Source: MGBC163016 sp964469815 (GTDB lineage: Bacteria; Actinomycetota; Coriobacteriia; Coriobacteriales; Eggerthellaceae). From it: DNA of 64,000 nucleotides. The stretch covers positions 1 to 64,000 of the forward strand of contig CAYXZC010000002.1 in the NCBI GenBank assembly GCA_964469815.1, read 5' to 3'. A program made the translations under genes and the position numbers. The notes beneath the pieces were generated by a model. It ran no database searches, was not told where the DNA came from, and saw only the letters and a list, made by a program, of their open reading frames with translations. Of this stretch, positions 36,106 to 42,359 are shown piece after piece. Within the stretch, counting starts at the first letter, position 1. Every line of letters begins with the position of its first letter.

Positions 36106-36140
36106 GGAAACGCTCCGAATAACGCATCCTTACATTTCAT
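36102..36140 (-). CDS. Leader peptide of the sipW-like operon
   Basis: A 12-residue peptide (MKCKDALFGAFP). Its ATG has AGGAGGTG six bases upstream, the strongest ribosome site in the neighbourhood, and its TGA overlaps the TTG start of the signal peptidase gene in the four bases TTGA. The arrangement predicts that ribosomes ending the leader re-initiate on the peptidase. It could be regulatory or could be what is left of a shifted natural start. No coding homologue can be assessed at this length. Confidence 0.5.
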   Translation of the reverse strand: MKCKDALFGAFP

Positions 36141-36178
36141 ATATATCACCTCCTAGTCTTTAACTTATTTTTTACAGC

Positions 36179-36206
36179 ATTATACATTTATTTTCATTGT
36201 TATCAA
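36179..36206 (-). promoter_or_regulatory. Promoter of the sipW-tasA-LRR unit
   Basis: TTGATA and TATAAT are separated by 16 bases in a very AT-rich stretch (36160-36290). The -10 box is a perfect consensus and the predicted start lies about 30 bases before the leader ATG. The AT-rich upstream DNA may act as an UP-like element or as a binding site for regulators. Confidence 0.75.
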
Positions 36207-36328
36207 TAGTTTTTGTTGATTTTTTGATTGTTTATATGTATATTCTCATGTGTTTTAATAAGTTTTTTAGAGTTCTATAAGGATAGAAAGGCAAAATGAT
36301 GTTAGCCGAGTATTCACGTATACAAGAA

Positions 36329-36361
36329 AAGAGGCGGGGTTCGATCTATACCTCGCCTCTT
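36329..36361 (-). terminator. Intrinsic terminator of the pilus operon
   Basis: AAGAGGCG pairs with CGCCTCTT around a 17-base loop, followed on the minus strand by TTCTTG. It separates the pilT operon from the promoter of the sipW-like unit. A plus-strand 71-codon frame spans it and is not believed to be a gene. Confidence 0.7.
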
Positions 36362-36468
36362 ATCGATCGTCTGATCTGTTGGCTTTTTGCGATAGGCAAA
36401 CCGGATCGCCCTTCAGATCCTGCCGCAAAACGGCTAACAGGATGGATGACCCTGCTTGCTATTGAAAC

Positions 36469-37542
36469 TTATATCCCCTCAACTTCGAAACGTGTCTTCA
36501 GCGCCTCTTGATGGATCGCGTGCTGAAGAGCAGTATCCTTCGAGATGACATGATTGGCTGCCAAAACATAAAGGCTTTGATCCATGGTGATCATGCCCTC
36601 TTCAGCACTCGATGCGATGATACTGTCGATCTGATGCGTCTTGCCTTCGCGGATGAGGTTCCTAATAGCAGGCGTAGCTATCATGATCTCGAATGCCGGA
36701 ACAACACGTCCGTCCGTCGTTTGCACCAGTTGCTGGCTGACAACAGCTTGGAGCACCATGGAAAGCTGCATGCGGATCTGATGCTGCTGGCTTGCCGGGA
36801 AGGCGTCGATGATCCTGTCTATAGTGTTAGCAGCACTGGTGGTATGCAGCGTTGAGAACAAGAGCTGCGCCATCTCGGCTGCGGTCATAGCTGTGGCTAT
36901 GGTCTCAGGGTCGCGCATCTCACCGAGCAGCATGATATCCGGAGATTCACGAAGGGCGCTTCTCATGGCCTCTTGGAATGTGGATATATCGGTCGGGATC
37001 TCACGTTGTGTGACGATGCATTTGTTATGCGAATGCACGTATTCGATCGGATCTTCCATGGTGATGATATGGCCTGAACGATGCTTATTGATGTCATCGA
37101 TCAGACAGGCAAGAGTGGATGATTTACCGGCACCAGCAGGTCCTGTTACCAGCACCAAGCCCTTCTGAAGATCGGCCAATCGCATCACGCTCTCTGGGAT
37201 GTTGTAGCCTTCAGCTGTTGGCAGCTCGAACGGGATGACGCGGATTATGGCACCCAAGGATCCCCTTTGACGGAACACGTTCACGCGGAATCTCCCCGTT
37301 CCCGGAACTGCGAATGAGAAATCATCGTCATGATTATGAGATTGCTCGAAGGGAGCCATATCGCGATGAGCCAAGGTGTATATCTGATGGATTATCTCTT
37401 TGGTGTCGGCAGGCATGAGCGGCGCCATGTCCTTTCGCTGCTGATAACCGCCGATCTTGTAAGAGATTGGAAGACCTGCAACGATGAACACATCGGATGC
37501 CTTCGTTTCGATCATTTCGTGCAAGAGTTCTTCTAGTCTCAT
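36469..37542 (-). CDS. pilT: PilT-type twitching motility ATPase
   Basis: A 357-residue hexameric ATPase of the PilT/PilU class, which drives pilus retraction. Walker A is GPAGAGKSST near residues 131-140; an Asp box (GHIITMEDPIEYVH), Walker B (DIMLLGEMRDPET), the His box (LLFSTLHTTSAANTIDRIID) and the PilT-specific motif AIRNLIREGK are all intact. The ATG at 37542 has AAGGAG five bases upstream. It is the last gene of the operon. No PilB-type assembly ATPase is present in the window. Confidence 0.95.
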   Translation of the reverse strand: MRLEELLHEMIETKASDVFIVAGLPISYKIGGYQQRKDMAPLMPADTKEIIHQIYTLAHRDMAPFEQSHNHDDDFSFAVPGTGRFRVNVFRQRGSLGAIIRVIPFELPTAEGYNIPESVMRLADLQKGLVLVTGPAGAGKSSTLACLIDDINKHRSGHIITMEDPIEYVHSHNKCIVTQREIPTDISTFQEAMRSALRESPDIMLLGEMRDPETIATAMTAAEMAQLLFSTLHTTSAANTIDRIIDAFPASQQHQIRMQLSMVLQAVVSQQLVQTTDGRVVPAFEIMIATPAIRNLIREGKTHQIDSIIASSAEEGMITMDQSLYVLAANHVISKDTALQHAIHQEALKTRFEVEGI

Positions 37543-37611
37543 TTCCACTCCTTCTTATCGCTTGGCCCTAAGCCGCGATGTCCTTGGATCCATAAGCTTG
37601 AACGCGCTTTC

Positions 37612-38412
37612 CTATCCCATCCATAAGGTTTCTTTCGTCTCTTCCGCATACCAGATCTTAGATGCCTTCCAATTGAGCACCACATAGTTCCCATCGGCCT
37701 TTATGCCTATCAGGATATCCAGATTGCGACCATTGGAAGTGTTGATATCCAAACTGATGCCGCCGACGCAATCCTCCAGAACGCGCGCTATCTCCATGTA
37801 ATACCTTTGATCGATAGCCGCATCTTCAGCATTGCCCTGCAAGATATCAGAATCCTGCACGATCCTTCCGCCATCGACGATGCGCGCATCCGATGCGGAT
37901 GGAGCAGATGGATCATCATCGATGATCTCTTCTCCAACGGCTCCGCCATCTTCGCTTATAGACGGATACTGCAAAACACTGTCAACGACGTCCTCGTCAT
38001 CAAGGGAGTTGCGCAGATCGAAAGATACCTTCATCTCAACATACAGATCCTTGATTCCGAGCAGTTCCGCAGTTGAAGTGAGCTCGACTCCAGGTGAGGC
38101 CTCCATGGCTTTCTCGCACGCTCTGTCGGCCTCATCCTGCAATGACAGCCTCAAAGCGGAGTTCAGGCCGGATGCGACCTTTCCTGCTTCCTTCGATGGA
38201 AGAAGCTTCTTGTCCAAAGAAGCCAAGAAGGTTTGACCGGCGATCTCTTCGGTATAGGTCTCAGTGGCAGCAGTTGCCTGCGCATCGGTGAGCGCCGTGT
38301 TGGCATGCGCCGTGACCAGGGTCAACACGCTTAGAACGGTCAGGCTCAAAGCGATGATGAGGATGAGCAGATTCAACGCACCCATTCGCATAGATGCCTG
38401 ATAACGAGACAT
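37612..38412 (-). CDS. Pilus-operon membrane protein (PilX-like, unknown)
   Basis: A 266-residue protein with one N-terminal membrane span (LNLLILIIALSLTVLSVLTLV, residues about 13-33) and a large outside domain, including an Asp/Gly/Ser-rich loop around residues 165-185. A prepilin glutamate at position +5 is not evident. It resembles in layout, not in sequence that I recognise, minor pilins such as PilX. The ATG overlaps the stop of the preceding gene (TGATG). A role in pilus assembly is inferred from position. Confidence 0.6.
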   Translation of the reverse strand: MSRYQASMRMGALNLLILIIALSLTVLSVLTLVTAHANTALTDAQATAATETYTEEIAGQTFLASLDKKLLPSKEAGKVASGLNSALRLSLQDEADRACEKAMEASPGVELTSTAELLGIKDLYVEMKVSFDLRNSLDDEDVVDSVLQYPSISEDGGAVGEEIIDDDPSAPSASDARIVDGGRIVQDSDILQGNAEDAAIDQRYYMEIARVLEDCVGGISLDINTSNGRNLDILIGIKADGNYVVLNWKASKIWYAEETKETLWMG

Positions 38413-38912
38413 CACATCACCTGCCCATCACCCGAGGCTACGCCTTGACCCGATGACGCATCGGCGTGGTTCACGTACTTGGATGTTTTGAGCGAATATA
38501 TCTCTTCATCCTTCCAGCTGACGGTTATCGTGGCATCGTATAGCGAGCCTGCTTCATCCATGGAAAGATCTATGGTGCAACGAGCCGTATAATCTCCTTG
38601 CTCATAGGCCTCCTCGATGGATGTTGGATCTGCAGAGAACAGCTCGGCGATATTGGTGGCCATTATGACGCCTGTCTCCTTATGGGAGGATCGAGCGCCT
38701 TCAGCAGAAGAGAAAGCGATGACCGAAACAGATACCGCGATCACGATCATGAGGCACATGAACAGCAAGAGCGCCTCAATCACGAAAGTGGAGCGCTTGG
38801 GTTGTACCTGTCGATCGGATGAGCGCAATATACGCACCTCATCATACATCGCGTCCGGATCGTTAACGCTTTGTTGCCTAGCGACCATATCACGCAGAGA
38901 ACGTGCAGCCAT
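38412..38912 (-). CDS. Type IV pilin-like minor subunit
   Basis: A 166-residue protein. After a 40-residue cytoplasmic leader comes KRS followed by TFVIEALLLFMCLMIVIAV, a pilin-like stretch with Glu at +5 of the proposed cleavage after Ser (Gly is more usual). The leader is long for a prepilin. The outside domain is short and beta-rich. The ATG overlaps the upstream stop (TGATG), and its stop overlaps the next start. Processing by a prepilin peptidase, which is not encoded nearby, is inferred. Confidence 0.6.
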   Translation of the reverse strand: MAARSLRDMVARQQSVNDPDAMYDEVRILRSSDRQVQPKRSTFVIEALLLFMCLMIVIAVSVSVIAFSSAEGARSSHKETGVIMATNIAELFSADPTSIEEAYEQGDYTARCTIDLSMDEAGSLYDATITVSWKDEEIYSLKTSKYVNHADASSGQGVASGDGQVM

Positions 38913-39376
38913 CAGCTCACCCCCGATCCACCGGATCGAAGCGCTATCTCAGTAGAGCCTTCATCTGTGGTCACTTGCAAGGATCCAGGCTCCAGAACGA
39001 AATCGAAAGTGCTCGAATCGATGAGCTTCGTCCCTCGTGACGGCGAATAAGCATCTCCGCTCGGGGCGAATTCGAGGATGACCTGGCCTTCCCAAAGATA
39101 GATACGTGTTTCGAAGAACCCGGCATCGGTGTTCTCCATCATGACGATCGATGGACCTTCCGGCCCTTGGCCTTGCCTTATAGAAGCGTACGAATCCATC
39201 GCGCGAATGCTGTTGGTGATAAGGCCGTTGGCGTATCTATGCTCGTTGGCATCATCGCCCTCGGCGACCAATGAGCTGTAAGCGCGCACTCCGGCGACGA
39301 GCGCAATGAGCAAAACGATGATGAACAGCGCGAAAAGGATGAGCGAAGGTATACGTGATGTGGCGGAATTCTTCAT
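38912..39376 (-). CDS. DUF4860-like pilus-operon protein
   Basis: A 154-residue protein with an N-terminal membrane span (LILFALFIIVLLIALVAGVRAY) and an outside part with NGLITNSIRAMDSYASIRQGQ and a beta-rich end (ETRIYLWEGQVILEF). The layout matches DUF4860 proteins that occur beside type II/IV pilus genes in Coriobacteriia; the family assignment is from memory of the pattern. The start overlaps the previous stop by four bases. Function unknown; probably a minor pilin or assembly factor. Confidence 0.6.
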   Translation of the reverse strand: MKNSATSRIPSLILFALFIIVLLIALVAGVRAYSSLVAEGDDANEHRYANGLITNSIRAMDSYASIRQGQGPEGPSIVMMENTDAGFFETRIYLWEGQVILEFAPSGDAYSPSRGTKLIDSSTFDFVLEPGSLQVTTDEGSTEIALRSGGSGVS

Positions 39377-40098
39377 CGCATCCTCACATCCACGCTAGGT
39401 GGCACATTGCTGGCAAAGGCGACATATACCACCACATAATCGTTCTCGTTGACCGAAAGGCCATAGTTATCCTGCAGATATTCCAACGAAGGAGGATAGT
39501 AACCCTCTATCGCGAAGCATTGCATCGAAGCATCGACTATGCTGTCCCGAAGCGTTTGCGCTCCTTGCTCCTTGGCTTGATCGGATAAGAACCCGAACCC
39601 GACCCATAGCGCAATAATGAGAGCAATGGCGAAGAGAAGCATGACAAGCCCGATGCCTAGAGTATTGGATGAACTGACGGCATCTTGATAGATACCGTAT
39701 TTGTCCGTTTCGGAATTCAGGTTCACAGGGTTCACCCTGGGAGAGCGCCTCGGATCGACAACGGGTACGCTTGTCGGGGAAGCGATGTCATCCGGAACAT
39801 CGTCCGCCACGGGTGCAGACACGGCCTCCTCAACGGACGTGCTCTCATCCTGCACGAGTGCAGGCACGACCTCTTCATCAACCACGGGATCATCTTGCGT
39901 GACCCCTTCATCAGACGTACGCTCGCTAGGCGCAACCTCTTCAACAGGCGCGCGATCCTCCTGCGCAGCCTCTTCCCCGGCCATGCGATACTCTTGCGCA
40001 GGCCTCTCGTCATTCGCGCGCCGTCCTGCATCGCTTGGAGTATCTGATTCCAAGTGGATGGTGATCACCGAGTTGTCTTTCAAGAAATCGTCCAACAC
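39373..40098 (-). CDS. Pilus-operon protein with acidic linker and single span
   Basis: A 241-residue protein of unknown function. A GTG start has AAGGA seven bases upstream, eight bases after the platform gene. The first half is a low-complexity Glu/Asp/Val/Pro/Ser-rich region (residues about 30-120). One membrane span (IGLVMLLFAIALIIALWVGF) near residues 150-170 precedes a helical outside domain with MQCFAIEGYYPPSLEYLQDN, a pattern like pseudopilins (AxxGxYPxSLxxL). It may be a pseudopilin with an unusual cytoplasmic extension. Confidence 0.6.
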   Translation of the reverse strand: MLDDFLKDNSVITIHLESDTPSDAGRRANDERPAQEYRMAGEEAAQEDRAPVEEVAPSERTSDEGVTQDDPVVDEEVVPALVQDESTSVEEAVSAPVADDVPDDIASPTSVPVVDPRRSPRVNPVNLNSETDKYGIYQDAVSSSNTLGIGLVMLLFAIALIIALWVGFGFLSDQAKEQGAQTLRDSIVDASMQCFAIEGYYPPSLEYLQDNYGLSVNENDYVVVYVAFASNVPPSVDVRMR

Positions 40099-40106
40099 GC
40101 AGATCC

Positions 40107-41168
40107 TTAACCGACCGATCCCATCATGCCGATGAGCGGGAGCATCACCGCGATGAGCGTAAGACCCACAGCAAGGGTGACGAAGCCTGCAAGAAGAGGC
40201 TCTACCTTGTCGATCAACGCATCGAAGCCATCGATGGATTCCTCGAAGAGATCTTCGGACAAACCTTCCAGAACCTCGTCGATGCGACCCGATCTCATCC
40301 CGAATGTGAGCATGCGGATGTGCAGCGGATCGTATACCTCATAATCGGTCACTGCCTGGATCAGGCTCTTCGCCCGAACAGTCTCGATCATCGACCGATA
40401 CGCCTGCGTGACCTTGCCCTTCAGTTCCGGAAGATCCACGATGGATATCGCACGCCCCATCGCATCATCGCTGTTGGTGCCGCTTGCGATGTAAACGGAG
40501 AGCGTAGAGGTGAAACGCGAAAGGGCGAGCGTGTAGAACACCTTCTTAGCGCCCGGAATATGATTGATCATCCGCATGAGACGATCCCGCCCGGCAGCAC
40601 TTCTGCTTGAAGCCAGTGCGATAAGGGCGATGATGGTGCAGATAAGCGTGAACACAAGGGCGATCCAACCGATCACGATGCCTACATCCACCGCGCTGAA
40701 GGATGAAGCCGTGAGGCCGCCGGCCATGTTCTCATAGACATCCAAGAACACAGGCAGGATATTGGCTACGACAAAAGCCAGCACCACGCTCATCACGCAT
40801 AGCAAGATGGCAGGGTATGTTACCGATTGGCGTATCTTGGATATCAGCCGCGACTCTTCATCATAATAGGCCGCAAGCGATTCCAGCGTGCTCTGCACAT
40901 GCCCTGTTCTTTCACTTGCCGCGATCATCTCGATAGCATAATCCGGAAAACCGCCGACCTCCGACATTGCGATGGAGAGTTTCGTACCATGTATGAGCTC
41001 TGTATACACTTTGCGGCACAGGTTCTCCAGAGGTTTGCTCTCAGAATTCTCAGCGAGCATATGTACTGCTTCATCGGTCTGTATTCCGACGGAGAGCATC
41101 AAAGCAACGTTTTCGCAAAACGCCTTCATCTCAGAGCTCTTCAAAACCGTTTCAGCCAAGATGGCCAT
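40107..41168 (-). CDS. Type II secretion system F/PilC-like platform protein
   Basis: A 353-residue inner-membrane platform protein with two T2SSF domains, at about residues 12-135 and 215-340. Membrane spans include VTYPAILLCVMSVVLAFVVANILPVFLDV and the last LLAGFVTLAVGLTLIAVMLPLIGM. The helical motif ALSRFTSTLSVYIASGTN and the late FDALIDKVEPLL are characteristic. The ATG has AGGAG three bases upstream. It is the first gene of the five-gene pilus operon after the transglutaminase-like gene. Confidence 0.88.
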   Translation of the reverse strand: MAILAETVLKSSEMKAFCENVALMLSVGIQTDEAVHMLAENSESKPLENLCRKVYTELIHGTKLSIAMSEVGGFPDYAIEMIAASERTGHVQSTLESLAAYYDEESRLISKIRQSVTYPAILLCVMSVVLAFVVANILPVFLDVYENMAGGLTASSFSAVDVGIVIGWIALVFTLICTIIALIALASSRSAAGRDRLMRMINHIPGAKKVFYTLALSRFTSTLSVYIASGTNSDDAMGRAISIVDLPELKGKVTQAYRSMIETVRAKSLIQAVTDYEVYDPLHIRMLTFGMRSGRIDEVLEGLSEDLFEESIDGFDALIDKVEPLLAGFVTLAVGLTLIAVMLPLIGMMGSVG

Positions 41169-41257
41169 CCTCTCCTAGCAATCGATCGCTTTCCCTGAAC
41201 TTTCTCAAAAAGACGACTTGTTGCATCTTATATACAGTATAGCTACTTATTCTTCCA

Positions 41258-42280
41258 TCAATAAACATATCTATCAGTATAGGACGCTCCATTTCCCGTA
41301 TAGTTCGAATTACCGCCATCGGCAGCAGCGAAGGTAAGATCGATGCGGGTCCAGCGATCGCTATCAACGGTTATCTCCGCAGAAACCCATTGTCCGTTTA
41401 TGTAGATCATATTCCAGGCATGGTATAGATTATCGGGATCGACATAACCTGTGATTATCTGGCACGGGATGCCTAGGCTTCGAAACATCGCCGCGGCCAA
41501 TGATGCGTAATCGAAGCATATCCCATATCCGCTTTGGTATGTATCATCAGGGTTTGGAATGTAGCCGGATGTGTTCGCCAATTCAGCCGCTTTTTGGGTA
41601 TCGTAGTCTATGGAGGTCACGATCCATTCATAGATATCCCGCACTACATCGCCCTCATTTTGCGCATTGGAAGCCAGTTCGAAGGCTTTATCCACACATC
41701 CGCTGGATGCGTTGTAATCACAGAAGATGTTCGGACGGAGGAAGGGTTCGAACTCGCTATCGAGCTGAGCATCCAGTTCGTAGGATCCTAGTTCCACATA
41801 ATTGGATGCAGAGGTATTCTGCATGATCCTCAGCTTATATGCGCCTGATCCCATGTTCAAAGGAACGATTATGGGAGAGCCATCGATGTTCATATCATAG
41901 TTATAGCTCATATCGCCTTTTACCACTTGGAACTTGCATCGACTGGGGCTGACAACGGTCGCCCCCACATAGCCCAAAGAAGCGTTGGAAACATCGATGG
42001 TGCCCGAACCTACAGCTATAGCAGATGCAGCATCGAACTCAGATAGCGCGATCTGCGCAGGTTCGCTATAAGCAGGACCTGATGTCTTGCCGTTTCCGGA
42101 ATCCGATTGGGCGGGGGATGCGCCGGATGCCTGAGAGGACTGGCCGCCGCCACATCCGCAAAGCAGCATAGCAAGTCCGAGCGCACAGATTGCGAGAATG
42201 AGCAGCACAACACGATACGATGCTCGATGAGCACCGTATCGGCGCGAACATGGATTATCCGATGCAAAATCTAGCACCAA
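41258..42280 (-). CDS. Transglutaminase-like lipoprotein
   Basis: A 340-residue exported protein. The N-terminal hydrophobic core ends in a lipobox-like LLCGCGGG near residues 40-46, followed by a Ser/Gly/Ala linker. The C-terminal half carries the transglutaminase-like triad: Cys in YGICFDYASLAAAMFRSLG, His in YHAWNMIYINGQW and Asp in RIDLTF. Such domains act as proteases, cross-linkers or peptide cyclases. The start is uncertain: a TTG at 42280 or a following GTG. It lies between the hybrid kinase and the pilus operon in the same direction. Activity on surface proteins is inferred. Confidence 0.75.
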   Translation of the reverse strand: MVLDFASDNPCSRRYGAHRASYRVVLLILAICALGLAMLLCGCGGGQSSQASGASPAQSDSGNGKTSGPAYSEPAQIALSEFDAASAIAVGSGTIDVSNASLGYVGATVVSPSRCKFQVVKGDMSYNYDMNIDGSPIIVPLNMGSGAYKLRIMQNTSASNYVELGSYELDAQLDSEFEPFLRPNIFCDYNASSGCVDKAFELASNAQNEGDVVRDIYEWIVTSIDYDTQKAAELANTSGYIPNPDDTYQSGYGICFDYASLAAAMFRSLGIPCQIITGYVDPDNLYHAWNMIYINGQWVSAEITVDSDRWTRIDLTFAAADGGNSNYTGNGASYTDRYVY

Positions 42281-42359
42281 TGCTTACCGCCTAAACCGAT
42301 AATCTCAAAACCTCAGTCGCCTTGATGCGCCCGATCCCAAGACCGAATTTGGTATTGGT

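Noticed and set aside
36296..36511. 71-codon plus-strand frame with AAAGG before its ATG
   Set aside because: It covers the pilT-operon terminator and the end of pilT in antisense; its codons include the hairpin arms. No family resemblance.
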